This document shows, piece by piece, positions 1 through 11,905 of a DNA stretch of 64,000 bases. Each line of letters opens with the position of its first letter. The stretch's first letter is position 1. Under the pieces are notes generated by a model. The model ran no database searches. It saw nothing but the letters and a program-made list of their open reading frames with translations, and was not told the DNA's origin. Source of the stretch: Notamacropus eugenii (taxonomy: Eukaryota > Chordata > Mammalia > Diprotodontia > Macropodidae); contig NC_092876.1 in assembly GCF_028372415.1 (NCBI RefSeq), positions 226,335,028 through 226,399,027 of the forward strand, written 5' to 3'. Position numbers and translations under genes: made by a program.

Positions 1-1125
1 TTTCTCCTGTAGGGAAACGATGAGTCCAGGACTCCCTTTTCTTCCCCCTACAAAAATGTAGGTGTCAGTAGAGGAGGCCAGTATATCTTTTGGAAGTAAA
101 ACATAATTTTGTTTGAGGTTTCTGGGTGTGTTTTTTTTTAAGAGAGACCACCTGATTTAATCTTGTAAACATCCTTAATGAGTCTTGTGATTTAGCTAAA
201 ATAAATTGCTTTGACCCAGAGGCTTCCTGACTTTGATTTGGAGAGCTGAGCAGGGAAGTGAGAAGAGCAGCGACCCAAGACCCCAGGCTGAGGGTCAGGA
301 GGTGTAGAGTGCTCACAGCTGCCAGCGGGGGATACCAGTAGTGTGGTGGGGCTGGCAGGCCACTAAATGCAGCTATGCATCCCACAACATTTCATAAGGA
401 AAGATGTCAATCAAGTCTCACAGCAAGTGGGCAGCCACACTCAGCAGCGTTAGAGATAAATGCTTACTCACCATGAACAATCCAGAAGCAAGCTCTCTTT
501 CTTCTTCTCTGTCCTATTTGCTGCTCTCCCTTCCTTCTTGGTTTCTTTCCAAGATGGAAGTGATGTTTGCAGAATGGCTACCATGTTCAGTGCCCTGTGT
601 TAGCTGCTATACTAAAGGAGCTGATCCTTGCCCTCTGGCAACATAAGCTCTACTCACATTTTTATTCACCCTGAGCTAGAGGGTGGCACAGCAATTCATT
701 TCTGGGGGACTGCCCCAGCTCCCACTTCCTCCGGAAAGCCCCCTGCAGCGAGAGGGCCTCAGCTTAGCCACACAAGGCCCTATTCTTAAGTTTATTCTTT
801 CATTTGAAATTGAAAGTACAGCAAATATTGAATGTGTGTTGACTCTGAAACACAGCCTTGCTAATGGCTACATAAACGTCATCTTGCTTGCCTTCTACCT
901 TTAAATGTACAGCGGGACAGGACTTGTCCACTGGGAAGCACACCTAAAACTTGTCATTTCATTTTTGCAAAAACTCCGCCCAATCCCAGGAATTTAAAGA
1001 GAAGAGGACTTGGATATGCTAGTAGCAATGAGACAGGTCATTGATGTAGTCAGTATACATCATTAAAGGGAAAGATGTCAATCCCAGTTTATCAAATTGT
1101 CTGCAGAAAGTGAGGAGACAGAGAG
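1..1125. other. Intergenic, nothing recognised
   Basis: Small open frames on both strands have no family resemblance, no initiation context and no splice-bounded partners. No repeat was identified. Confidence 0.5.
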
Positions 1126-1196
1126 AGGGAGCAGGGTGCAGTGGAAGGAGCTCTGGATTCCCAATAAGAGAACCTGGGTCCTCACTCAGGCTGGGT

Positions 1197-1442
1197 GGTT
1201 GTTGTTCCTTCATTCTTTTAGTTGTGTCCAACTCTTTTTGACCCCATTTGGGGTTTTCTTGGCAAAGATACCAGAGTGGTTTGCTATTTCCTTCTCTAGC
1301 TCATTTTATGGATAAGGAAACTGAGGCAAACAGGGTTATAATTGACTTGCATAGAGTCACACAGTTAGTAAGTATCTGAGGTCAGATTTGAACTCAGGAC
1401 TTCCTGACTGGCACTTTATACACTGTACCACCTAGGTGTCCT
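1197..1442 (-). mobile_element. Full-length tRNA-headed CORE-SINE
   Basis: On the minus strand: the head cacctaggtggtacagtgta, B box gagttcaaatc, CORE (cctcagtttccttatccata) and the tail aagagttggacacaactaaa. All parts of the marsupial SINE are present. Confidence 0.85.
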
Positions 1443-1455
1443 GGTCTGACTTGGA

Positions 1456-1471
1456 GTGTGTGTATTCGTGT

Positions 1472-1508
<37 letters not shown>
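1456..1508 (+). repeat. (TG)n microsatellite
   Basis: Mostly uninterrupted TG repeats, with a few variant units at the left end. Confidence 0.95.
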
Positions 1509-1509
<1 letters not shown>

Positions 1510-1549
1510 CCTAAAGTCCTTTCTAGCTCTTTAAATCATTAGTCCTATT

Positions 1550-2399
1550 CCACTTAATCTGTAATTGATGTAGGGACTGGACAAGTGATTTCATTAATAT
1601 AGGAAATGGAGAAATAAAATATAATAAACTATACAAGGACAAGGTAAAGCAGATAGTCTCATCCACCATTATAGAAACTATCTGATGACCTATCTGATAG
1701 CAACAAGTCAAAGATTTCTTTAACAAAGACTTAGTTACCTCCTCTTCTTTTTTTTACCCTACCACTGCTAAGGATGCCTCAGTTACACAGCAAATCCTGC
1801 CAGATTATTTCTAACCATTCCCCCAGAAACTCCAACTTTGTCTCCCTTTTTGGTTTCCTGTTGGCTCTGCCCTTTCCTTCCACCTTTACACTGGGGACTG
1901 GATGTTGGGACACAAGTTCTCCCAAGATGAATCCTTTCGAGGAAATCACTTTCTACCATGTGGCTCTCTAAACTATTAAAACAAACATAATGTGTTCTTT
2001 CAATCTCTCAAGTTATTTGGCCTCCAGTCTCATCTCTGGGCCCTCCAGGAATCCTTAATGAGAAATTCCCCAACAAAGACTCCCATATGAGGAAATTCTG
2101 TTTTCCAGTGCTGGTTTGTACTCCTTCTGCATTTCAGAGTCTTGGACCAAGCTCAAAGCAATGAGGAGGTTGAGAGTCATACCCAGGGTATGACTCCTCT
2201 GACTTTCAGGGCATTACTCATTCCACTACACTCTGAACCCTCTGTCAGCTTCCACATTTTCTGCGGACAGTAAGTTAAATTGAGATTCACAACTTACATG
2301 GTCCTGCCTCCAAGCCTGGCTGTCTAACCATTTCACCACCCTGCCTTCTTGTTCTATTAAGCTTTATTTTAAAACTTGGAATGTGCTAGTGTTCCTTGT
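1550..2399. other. Intergenic, nothing recognised
   Basis: No coding, RNA or repeat feature could be supported. Confidence 0.5.
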
Positions 2400-2880
2400 G
2401 CATAGATAAAATGCCAATTGAACAAGTAAACCTGCCCCTAATTATTGGGCTGACAGAGGAACGTGCCCCTCCCCTGCTTGGCAGAGGGCCTTCTCTGCTT
2501 TCTTTTGATTTCAGGGGCTTGGGTCATTGAGAATTGCTGGGGAGCCAGAAAGGAAGAGAGCCTTCTAAAAACAAGCTTCTCCTGTAGGCTGGCTAATCAT
2601 GATGCAACAGGATTTGTAAAATCCCCTCCGGGCTCTGAAGCCTTAGTCGGTGGCAACATTGGACAGGTAATCTGTCTGAAGGGAGTAATTACCTGACTGG
2701 GGAAGCAAGGCTTCATCAGCTTTGTAGAGAGAGATTGAGGCCTTTGGCTTTTGCGTCATTGTGGGCTGAGCCCCTAGTTTTGACTGGACAGTTTTCAAAA
2801 GGCTTTCCATATGAAGTTACTTATTTAGAAGAGAAATAATTTCCTTAACAGAGAGAGAGTAATCTACAGCAGGGTATGCG
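2400..2880. other. Repeat-free block, candidate conserved non-coding element
   Basis: No repeat family is recognised here. Homeodomain-type cores (taattattgg, ggctaatcatgatg, agtaattacctg) are clustered within 300 bases. Enhancer function is only a guess from composition; no open frame of interest. Confidence 0.2.
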
Positions 2881-2954
2881 TTTGGCCTCTGTCTCTTCCT
2901 CTTTCCTCTCCTGTGTGTCAAAGTCAGGACCTGAACTCAAATCTCCCAGACTCT

Positions 2955-3200
2955 AGGGTAGCTATGTGGCTCAGTGGAAAGCGTGAAAAGCCTAGAGTCA
3001 GGAAGCGTTTATCAAATCTGGCCTTAAACACTTACTAGCTTATGTGATCATAGGCAAGTCACTTTACCCCATTTGCCTTAGTTTTCTCATCTATAAAATG
3101 AGCTGGAGAAGGAAATGACAAACTACTCCAATATCTTTGGCAAGAAAACCCCACATGGAATCACAAAGATTTGGACACAACTTCATTACGAAAAACAGCA
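2955..3200 (+). mobile_element. Full-length tRNA-headed CORE-SINE
   Basis: agctatgtggctcagtggaa head, gtgatcataggcaagtcact, cctcat-type CORE and the tail ggaatcacaaagatttggac. Confidence 0.8.
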
Positions 3201-3344
3201 TCTGAATTCATCAACACTTTTTACCCAATCGCCATTTTTTCCCTTTTGTCCTAAATCAATCACTGAAAGCTTATGTATATTTAGAGCTTAATGGTCCCAC
3301 AATTTCTTACAGTTTCAAGATCACAATTTACCCAAAAACATTTA

Positions 3345-3700
3345 TTTACTCATATTATCTTATTGTCCTCAAGATGAAATGCAAATCAGCCTGGTATCCA
3401 TGGTCGTCTGTAAAGTCTTCTATTTACTTCATCTCACACCATTGCTTTAAGATAATCCTTTACAACAAGCAAACAAGTCAATTCATCTTTTCTTGCAAAG
3501 GCCAAGACTACTACCTCCCTTTCTTTCTGGCTTGGCTCACACAGTTCATGAAATGTCCTCCAACTCTTCTCTTCTGGTTGAAGTTCTACCCTTCAAGACC
3601 AACTTCAAATTTTCAGCACAAAGCTCTTATATCAATGATCGTGGTTTAATTAACTTAGCTCAATCTTTAAATCAAGGACAACTTGATTAATATTTTACTT
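3345..3700 (+). mobile_element. Probable L2 fragment
   Basis: 'ttctggttgaagttctaccc' and 'ttcaagaccaacttcaaatt' fit the L2 3' half. Diverged. Confidence 0.45.
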
Positions 3701-4194
3701 AAAGTGAACTATGCTTTTCCTGTTCTAAGGTTTACTCCTTTGATGACCATTCCCTGGAATAGAATATGGCTCAATGAAAGTCCTTACCCCCTATATAATT
3801 AAATTTATAAGAACCAGTTAGTACATCCTAGGGATTACTTTGGCAGCAATAATAAGCATACGTTCTACAGTAAATTACACACACTCAGTCTTTACTCTGC
3901 ATCCAATGAAAGGATTTCGCTAAGTATAGGGCCCAAGGGACTATGATGAGTTTTGCCAACTGTAGGGTCTTCCCCAAGGGAGATGGGTGGGTGCTGGAGC
4001 CACCCAGATTCACCTACGCAGACCTAAGGCGCATATCCTCTGCACTACTTATTTGGTATTTAAGAAGAAGCAGCCTTTGAACAAGCCCTGTCTTCTCAGG
4101 GAAACTGTTAAGTCTCTTGAGCTGTGGGGTTTTAGTTTCATTGTATTCATAAAATACAAACAAAGGAGCAGATTCTAGACATTCAATTAAATTT

Positions 4195-4322
4195 CAATTC
4201 GATAAATGTTTATTTATTGAATAATATCTACTATGTGCCAGGTACTGGGCTAAGCACTGGGGATACAAAAAAAAAAAAGATAGTCGCCTCGACTTCAAGG
4301 AGCTTACCATATAACGGGTGCT
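4195..4322 (+). mobile_element. SINE-like repeat of the 'tatgtgccaggtactggg' type
   Basis: tttattgaataatatctact, then atgtgccaggtactgggcta and aaggagcttaccatataacg. Same family as 9940-10065 and 13455-13720; name not assigned. Confidence 0.65.
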
Positions 4323-4334
4323 CAAATGTCTCTT

Positions 4335-4531
4335 GAGGCAGTATCATGTACAGTGAAAAGAAGGCTTGATCTGGAGTGAGAGGACTGGTTCAAATCTTGG
4401 TTCTGTGGTCAACTAGTCACATGATCTTGGGCAAATCACTTAATTTCTCTAGATTTGTTTCCTCATCTGTTAAATGAAAGGGTTTGACTAGATAACTTTT
4501 GAAGTTCCTTCCAGCTTTTGATCTATGATCA
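4335..4531 (+). mobile_element. MIR-like SINE
   Basis: atcttgggcaaatcacttaa, tttcctcatctgttaaatga and the 3' end agttccttccagcttttgat. Confidence 0.7.
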
Positions 4532-4619
4532 TTCAAGAGTTGATGATGATGGGCCAGACCATAACTAATTTCTTCCAAAATTAAATTTCATTATTCCTCC
4601 CTTACTCTAGTTTCTGAAG

Positions 4620-5520
4620 AAAGGGTGCTCCTTTTCATCACCCAGGCCATTCTGTTTACATTCATCCTTGATCCTAGTCTCTCTCACCTCCAGCAGCTTG
4701 TCTCACCATCATCCCCACTTTCTAATCTTACATGTTCCCCATCTTTTGGTACCTGCTCTGCTGCTTACAATATGATCAAATCACTCCATTTAAAAAATGG
4801 CTCCAAAACAAACAAGCCAAAACTCTCACTAAATTCTCCCTCCAAGTATCATCCTCTATCTCTTTTCCTTTTCTCAGTTAAACTCCTTGAAAGAGCAGTC
4901 TAAGGGGCAGTAGGATAGACTAGCACAAGCTCTGGAATCTGGAGGACCTGAGTTCAAATCCGACATCAGATACTTGCTAGGGTGTGACCCTGGACAAGTC
5001 ACTTAACCCCAACTGCCTCCCCCCTCCAAAAAAAGTAGTCACTCATGTGGTTCCATTTCCTGCCTTCTCAACTGCCTTCTGAACATTCTTCACGTTAGCA
5101 TCCAATCTCATTACTCAGATGAAATGCCTTTTCTCAGGCCTTATCTTTGAATTCAATAGCAGGATTTGATACCGTTGAACACTTTCCTCTCTTCCTGATT
5201 ATCTCTCCCCTCTGGTTTTTCATAGGATACCTCATCATTCCTCCTCCTTTCCAGTTTCTATCTCCTCCCCTCCCCTCTCCTATCTTTCCATTCCTTCTCA
5301 GTTTCATGTATCAGAGCTTCCTTCACATCGTGCCAATTAACTATGGATGTTTTCCCAAGGCATTGTCCTGGGTCCACTTCTCTTTACTCCCTACCCTCTC
5401 TCACATATTGATTTTATCAGCTCCCCTGTGTTCAATGATCATTTCTCTGCACATAATTCCCAATGAATATATCCAACCCTAGTTTCTCTCCTGGGTTCTG
5501 GTCTGGCATCACCAACTATA
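4620..5520 (+). mobile_element. L2 LINE fragment, interrupted by a SINE at 4903-5035
   Basis: Sequence such as 'gcattgtcctgggtccactt', 'gatttgataccgttgaacac' and 'ctgctctgctgcttacaata' corresponds to the L2 ORF2 3' half. No intact frame. Confidence 0.65.
4903..5035 (+). mobile_element. Short tRNA-headed SINE inside L2
   Basis: ggggcagtaggatagactag head, B-box-like gagttcaaatcc, then gtgaccctggacaagtcact and a C/A-rich end. The L2 reads on both sides. Confidence 0.75.
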
Positions 5521-6240
5521 CATTGGATAAGTACCACCAACATGTGAAAAATAGATCTCATTATACTTTCCTCCAAACCCACTCCTCTCTCTAATTTCCC
5601 TATTATGGTGGAAGGAAAAAGGGAAGGGAAGGAAAGGAAATTTATTACGTGTTTGTTTTGTGTTAGGTACTGTCCTAAGGTATCATCATACTTCTGATAA
5701 TCATTTAAGATCATTTGAACAGGAATAAGGGCTAACGCCTGAACTAATCAACCAGAAGAAGCACCCTGGCATAACAGACATGCTTTGCTTTGCTGTCTGA
5801 GAAAACTCAAAATGCCTCTTTCTGTGTCAGCAACTGAAGCTGACCAGGAGCATTCTTCTGTTTATGACCACTGAGGACCTGGGACTACATACTGTCATGA
5901 ATAGTGGAGCTTTTCTTATCTTGGTATTTTATGGACATATGCTATGTAGGGGAAACACGGATATCCTGGGATTGTAATTTCAATTGCCACTTTGTCACTT
6001 CTCTTATTTTATTGTATTTACAATTTATTCAACCAGAAAACTTCCTTTGTCGTGCCATCGTTAAAAACATATGGAAGCTATAGACACAGACATCCTGAAT
6101 TGGGATTTCTCAAATTTGCACAAAAGGTCTTTCATAATTTAGTTATCTCAGTCAGAATTATCTTCTGACACCATGCACATATCTGCTAGCTTAAGGGAAT
6201 AAACAATATGAAAATATATACATATATATATATATCACCT
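5521..6240. other. Intergenic, nothing recognised
   Basis: AT-rich sequence with a short (TA)n at 6221-6235. No feature supported. Confidence 0.5.
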
Positions 6241-6244
6241 AGGT

Positions 6245-7262
6245 TGTTTGCTTCTTTAACCAAACTTCCAGATTGACATTTCTAATGCCCCAGATCGCAA
6301 GTTCGGGGTTATTCTTGATTCCCCACTCTTGCTTGTTGTTCCCTATTATGTGCCAAATTCTATTATTCCTATCATTATTTCTCATATATTCTCCCTTCTC
6401 TTCATCAAATCTCATGATTAGACTACTGAGGTCACCTCCTAGTTGGTCTCCCCACTTCAGGTTACCCCTCATTCCCATCCATTTTCCACAAACTGCAAAA
6501 GTGACATTCTTAAAGTCCAGGGTTGGCTCTGTCACCTCCCTACTCAATGTTTAACTCCACTGGCCCTCCTGCTACCTTTAGGATCGAAATCCTCTGCTTG
6601 GCATTTAGAGCTCTTGATGTTCTTACCTCCTTATACTTTTCCAGTTTTCTTACACATTATTCTCCTCTATGAACTCTAGGTTCAATCATAGTGGCCTACT
6701 TACTCTGCCCCACACATGACCTTCATTTTCCATTTGCATGCCTTTGCACTAGGTCTCTTCCTTTTCTTAGAATCCTTGATGTCTTTTTTTTTAAATTTTT
6801 TCTTCTTATTTTATCTTTAATTTATGGAATAAAACAAGCTTTTCCATAACATAGTATAATGAAAAATGATGATTGCACATGAAACTGCAAATCTGTGGTG
6901 TAAAATTTACTATTCTTTTAAAATACATGATCAAGTTATCATGCAAATTTATTTTGTTTCCCCTTTATTCCCCCATTTCCTCTGGTTTCTTTCAAGTGGT
7001 TTCTTTCAAGATTCAGCTGGTGTCCTCTTTAGAAGAGAACTTTCCTGCCCCCTCTCCCCATATCAGTACCTGGCCGTAACTATTCTGTATGTATCTTTAT
7101 ATACCTACATATGTACATATACATATTAGGTCTATATGTTCTTCCTCCTATTAGACAATAAGTCCTTGAGAAGAGACACTGCTTCCCTTTTGTCCCTTAA
7201 TCTCCATCCCTTAGTGCAGTGCCTGACTCTCAGTAGATACTTAACAAATGCTTGTTGATTAA
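6245..7262 (+). mobile_element. L2 LINE 3' portion, interrupted at 6781-7137
   Basis: 'cttgattccccactcttgct', 'ctgtcacctccctactcaat' and 'tttgcactaggtctcttcct' are L2 ORF2 3' sequence. The terminal 'cagtgcctgactctcagtag' with 'taacaaatgcttgttgatta' is the L2 3' end. Confidence 0.7.
6785..7135. mobile_element. LINE-tail-like repeat inserted in an L2
   Basis: The phrase 'ataaaacaagcttttccata' followed by 'atgattgcacatgaaactgc' recurs in marsupial DNA as I remember it; family unassigned. L2 sequence stops at 6780 and resumes at 7138, so this block interrupts it. Confidence 0.45.
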
Positions 7263-7319
7263 TTAACCCTGAGGGAAGAAATTTTTTAGAAGACAAGATT
7301 GACGTAGATCATGTAATCA

Positions 7320-7475
7320 TATCTCTAAAACTAAAAGGGATTTTGGAAGTCACCCAGTCCAAACCCTTATCTTATATGTGAGAAAACAAAGACGCTGTAT
7401 GGAAAATAAAGGACTTGGCCAAGGTCATGCAGATAGTTCGTATCAGAGGCAGAATGTGAAACCAGCTCATCTGTT
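7320..7475 (-). mobile_element. MIR/L3-like fragment
   Basis: aagtcacccagtccaaaccc, then atgtgagaaaacaaagacgc and ggccaaggtcatgcagatag. Confidence 0.45.
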
Positions 7476-7751
7476 TTCAAGCTTGCACTGATTATACCCT
7501 AATTCGAAGAAAATGTACTTTCCAGTTATCTCCTCACAGGAAACATTATCATGGTCAACTCATAACCTAGAGGGCAGTCTTGATGTCAAATTTAATATTT
7601 ATGCTTTGCTTAATTAATCTCTTCCATGGTGGAAAGGAGAGAGGTACCTCTTTCTGTTCACAGCTGTCATAACTAGACTGATGGGCGGTGTTTCCTATAC
7701 CTCACCAGAGAAGTTCCTTGGCACCTTTTAACCACGGGTGCTAACTTTGTG

Positions 7752-7985
7752 CAGCTAGGTGTTGCAGTAGATTGAGTTCCAGATCTGGAGTCAGGAAGAC
7801 CTAAGTTCAAATCCAGACTCAGATATTTACTAGCTGTGTGATCTGGGCAAGTCACTTAACCCTGTTTACCTCAGTTACTCCTCTATAAAATAAGCTGGAA
7901 AAGGAAATGGCAAATCACTCCAGCATCTTTGCCAAGAAAATCCCAAATGGGGCCACAAAGAGTTGGACGTGACTGAACAAGAAGC
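7752..7985 (+). mobile_element. Full-length tRNA-headed CORE-SINE
   Basis: cagctaggtgttgcagtaga, B box aagttcaaatcc, gtgatctgggcaagtcactt, then caaagagttggacgtgactg. Confidence 0.85.
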
Positions 7986-8129
7986 CAACTGTGATCCACC
8001 AAGAGATCTCAGTCTTTAACCAGTTGAATTTGAAGTTGACAAGTGTGTTCCTGGCAGTGTAGCTTGAGAAGGGAGCTATATCCCTAGCAGTAATATATTC
8101 CAGAAAGAGCTAGGATGCACAATTTGTAA

Positions 8130-8332
8130 GTACTGTAGTTGGAGTAAAGAAGAGCTGGATACAAATCTTACCTCAGACACTGACTAGCTGTGCATCCCTG
8201 TGTAAATCACTGCCTTAGTTTCCTCATCTGAAAACTGGGGATAATAATTCTGATTTTACAGAGTTCTTGGGAGGACCAAATGAAATACCATGTTTTGAAA
8301 AACCTGAAAGCACTATATAAATGCTAGCTCTT
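8130..8332 (+). mobile_element. MIR-like SINE
   Basis: gtttcctcatctgaaaactg, gggataataattctgatttt and aaagcactatataaatgcta in MIR order. Confidence 0.7.
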
Positions 8333-8694
8333 GGTAAGGCTTTGGAGAAATTATGAGAATTCTCAGCAAAAACATGGGTACCCCGACTTAAACAGTGCCA
8401 GCTTAAGGTCCTTTGCTTAACCTGGTACTGCATACCAGCTGCCATGGAAGGTAACAATCTATTCCCCATATGGTGTAGTTTGCAGGGAGGAAGGAAATAC
8501 AGATAAGGGTGAAGACTTTAGATCATTTTCCCTGAATCAGGTGTTCAATATGGCTTCAATATCTTACTTTCACTGAATTTCCAAAATATCATAATGCCTG
8601 TATGCAAAAGCAAATTATCTAAATCTGAATACGACAGGATAGAAGAATTATGTAACTAAACTGTTGGGGAATAAGATAGGTATGTTTCAGGGTT

Positions 8695-8885
8695 ACAGAA
8701 CCACAGAACATCAAAGTTGGAAGAGCCTTAGAAGCAAGCAAGTCCATCTTGTGCCAGAACAAGAATCTCCTCTTAAACATCCCCAGCAGGTGGTCATCCA
8801 GCCTTTTCCTAAAGATTGTCAGAGAGGGGGAAACCACTATTTCCCAAGGAAGCTTTTCACTCTTGGATAGTTCTAATTATCATTG
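8695..8885 (-). mobile_element. L3/CR1 fragment, minus strand
   Basis: acagaaccacagaacatcaa, then caggtggtcatccagccttt and gagggggaaaccactatttc, is the reversed L3 end. Confidence 0.65.
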
Positions 8886-8949
8886 AGGCAGGAAAGTGAA
8901 GGCAGTGAATAGATCTTTCAGCCTGGAGTCAAGAAGGCCCATGACTAAA

Positions 8950-9720
8950 TCTCTTCCCCAACACCTGCCCTCAGTGTAGAAAGTGATACTTCCTCAAACA
9001 CCCTTACCTTCCAGTTCCTCAATGTATTCATTTCCCATGATCTACTTCTTCATTCCACTTCAGCTACACAAAGAGCTGGTCATATCTTTGATCTTGCTGT
9101 AACCCACAAAATGTATCACTTAAATGTTCATGAACTCTGATGTCCCCCTATCTAATCACAATCTGAGGTCATTCCACTATTCCCTCTGCCTTGCAACTCC
9201 AAACCCTGTCCTTTATCTTCACCAAGACGTCCGATCCCTCAACCCCTTAGTTTTTTCTCAGTCCATCACTGCACGGCACTCTCTTCCCTTCTGTTTCTTG
9301 ACCCCTTGGAGAGTCAGTTGAACTCTACACTGTTTTCTCTTGAATCCTTTGCCCTTTCATCAATCTTACCCTTCCAAGCTTTAGTCAAGGATTATTCCTG
9401 GCCAAGTCCAAGTTAAATGTATCCAAGTCCTTCAATATTTTTTTTAGCCACTAAATCAAATGGTCCTTTTAAAAATTCCTATTATTTTTGGGCTTTAGAC
9501 ATTGTTGACTCACCCCTCCTGTACACTTCTGACACTGTGACACTGCTCTACTGATTTCCCTATTATCTGATTGTTCTTCCTCAGCCTTTTGTTGAATCAT
9601 TCTCTTCTTGTCCACCAATGATGTGGTTCTTTTAATGCTCTGTCCTAAGTCTTCTTTACATTCTCCCTTTGGTAATCTTATCAGCTGCCACAGGTTCAGT
9701 TATCTTAATAAAGACTGTTT
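8950..9720 (+). mobile_element. L2 LINE fragment
   Basis: Contains 'gactcacccctcctgtacac', 'ctactgatttccctattatc' and 'aatgctctgtcctaagtctt', the L2 block upstream of its 3' end. Confidence 0.55.
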
Positions 9721-9939
9721 GCATTAGCTTTTTTTTGTGTGTGGTTGTTGCTATTTCACACTATCATGACACATTGAGTTTGTAATCCATGAACAGCACC
9801 AGATTTATTTTGGACAAACCTCTAACTACATGAGTTCATTTTGGTCATATTATATTACTGAGTTTACAATGTCTAAGACATTTAGGTGGAGATTCAGTAA
9901 AGAGATGGTAAAAGAAGACTAGTGACCAGGAGAAAATCA

Positions 9940-10065
9940 ATCAATCAACATTTATTAATCACCTACTGTGTGCCAGGCATTGGGCTAAATTCTGGGATTA
10001 TGAAAAAGAGACAAAAAACAATCCCTTCCCCCAAAGAGTTTATAATCAGATTGGTTAGATATGAT
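9940..10065 (+). mobile_element. SINE-like repeat of the 'tgtgccaggcattgggc' type
   Basis: tcaatcaacatttattaatc, then actgtgtgccaggcattggg and aaagagtttataatcaga. Confidence 0.65.
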
Positions 10066-10124
10066 AAATTAGGGCTGTATTGTATGTCAGGTTTGTACAA
10101 AAGTGTTTCCATGTTGTCTTCTTC

Positions 10125-10225
10125 CTTTAGACTGAGAGCAGGGGTGATTTTTGCCTTTGTATCCCCAACACTTAGCATAGTGGTTGGCACATAGTAGGTA
10201 CTTAATAAATATTTCTTGGTTGACT
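10125..10225 (+). mobile_element. L2 3' end
   Basis: ttggcacatagtaggtactt and taataaatatttcttggttg are the L2 terminus. Confidence 0.75.
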
Positions 10226-10887
10226 AGAGCATTCCTTGTGCTGTGGTACCAAACAAATAGAAGTGGATCCCTGTGAGCTGCATATTGACTTAGAAAATCA
10301 CAAATTCACATTATCCATATTGTATTTCTATTTTTTTTGTTAAATATTTCCCAATTCCATTTTAATCTGGTTCAGAACATCGGAGGAGTTTTGAGGACAC
10401 TTGCAGCCCTGAGGGCAGTGAGTTTAATACCTCTGGTTCAGACCACTGAGAATTTCAGTGACTTTCCCAGAGTCACACAACCATGACGGTGCATCAGAGG
10501 CAGGACTGAACCCTAATCTGTCTGCTCATAGCTATTCTTATGTATTTAAAGGATTATCCTCTGTGGGTATAACCTAATTTTGTTTGGCTCCTGAGAGCAG
10601 GATCAGGAGCAATGGTTCAGAGTCATAGAAAGACAGACTGTGTTTCAACATAAAGAAAACCAGTTGGTTCTGTACTAAATTAGAACAGACTGATCTTCTT
10701 ATGACTAGTGGCTGTCCAATGAAGGCTGGATAAAATAGTGGGTGTGTTGTAGGTGTGTCTGTGCTTTGGATTCTGTGGTTTCTGTGGTTCCGTTGTGTCC
10801 TCTGGGGGTCCGTTCTATTGCACGTTCTTCACTGTACCCTTCTCCTGAGTCCTTAGACTCACAATTCTTTCTCTTCATGTTTTCTTT

Positions 10888-11415
10888 GGTCTACCAAGAT
10901 AAAACTATATAGAACCTCCAAAGAGAGTCAGACTCCAGAGTTAACTACCCCAGTGTGGTGGATGAAGCAGAGTGCTAGACTTAAAGAAACAAATAGTTAT
11001 TGGCTGTGTGACCCCCTTGGTCAGGTCACTGGACCTCTGGGCCTCAGTTTCCTCATATGTAAAACAAGGAGGTTGGACTCAGTGATTATTTCAAAATTGC
11101 TTCCTGTTCTAATCTATGTTCCTATTCTAAACAATCATAACTTCATTGCTTTCCCATTTTCTTAGGTCTACCAAATCCATCACCCTATGTAGGATCTCCA
11201 AAGAGAACCAAATTCCAGGGTTGGCTAGCCCAGTGTGGTCTTTAGAACAGAGTGCTAGACTTGAAGAAAGGAACAGCCATTGGCTGTGTGATCTTGGCTA
11301 AGTCACTGGACCCCTGGACCTCAGTTTCTTCATATGTAAAATAAGAAGGTTGGACTCTGGTTATTTCAAAGTAGCGCCCAGCTCTAAATCATTGACCCTG
11401 TTCCAACCAATCAGA
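10888..11415 (+). repeat. Tandem duplication, unit about 277 bp, each carrying a MIR-like SINE
   Basis: Unit 1 (10888-11164) and unit 2 (11165 to about 11415) both start ggtctacca. They share tccaaagaga, the stretch cccagtgtggt, gagtgctagactt, ttggctgtgtga, cctcagtttc and aaggttggactc (aggaggttggactc in unit 1). The SINE portion is the MIR-type core, but the shared sequence begins well outside it, so this is a duplication and not two SINE insertions. Divergence is substantial, implying an old event. Confidence 0.75.
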
Positions 11416-11534
11416 TCTCCATTTCCTTCCTACAGCTATTTCAGGAAGGTGTTAGGGTGGAAGCAATCTGGTGGAATTAATTCACACCAGTGTGTGTGAA
11501 TTAGCCCTCTACCTTCACAGGGTATTTTCATGTG

Positions 11535-11905
11535 TAATAATAATAACTCACATTTCTTTATCACTTTAAGATTTGTAAAATGCTTTACAAATATGACCTC
11601 ATTTTATCTTGACAACAACCCTGGGAAGTAGGTGCTCCATTATCCCCATTTTTATAGATGAGGATACTTGAGGTGATAACTAGTATGTGTTAGGACTAGT
11701 GACAGCTGGAGATAACACTGACTTGACTGTATTTCATTAACTTGGTTGAGTCTCTAAACACCTCCCCCACTCCCTCCCCCAAAACAAAAGCTTAACAGTG
11801 CCTTTCCATAAATGTTCAAGTTAAAATTGGACTGGAGCCTGTGTTTGAAGCTGGATTTGAACTCGGGTCTTCCTGACTCCAAGTGGAGTGCTCTATCCAC
11901 TGAAG
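11535..11905 (-). mobile_element. MIR fragments flanking duplicated module A
   Basis: Left: acatttctttatcactttaa to ccatttttatagatgaggat. Right: ctggatttgaactcgggtct to gtgctctatccactga. The MIR middle is replaced by the module at 11702-11844. Confidence 0.6.
11702..11844 (+). repeat. Duplicated module, copy A (between SINE fragments)
   Basis: From acagctggagat to gcctgtgt this 143-bp segment matches 12620-12757, including ttcattaacttggttgagtc, agtgcctttccata and gttaaaattggactgg. It lies between a MIR-type 5' flank (11535-11695) and aagctggatttgaactcggg (11850 onward), as if placed within a SINE. The module does not match any repeat family I recognise. Confidence 0.7.

Larger units (their letters stand above)
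1128..1548 (+). mobile_element. MIR-like SINE split by a later SINE and a (TG)n tract
   Basis: The head agtggaaggagctctggatt (1140) and end aagtcctttctagctcttta (1514) are the two ends of one MIR-type element. Between them lies a full minus-strand CORE-SINE (1197-1442) and a (TG)n microsatellite (1456-1508). Confidence 0.55.
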
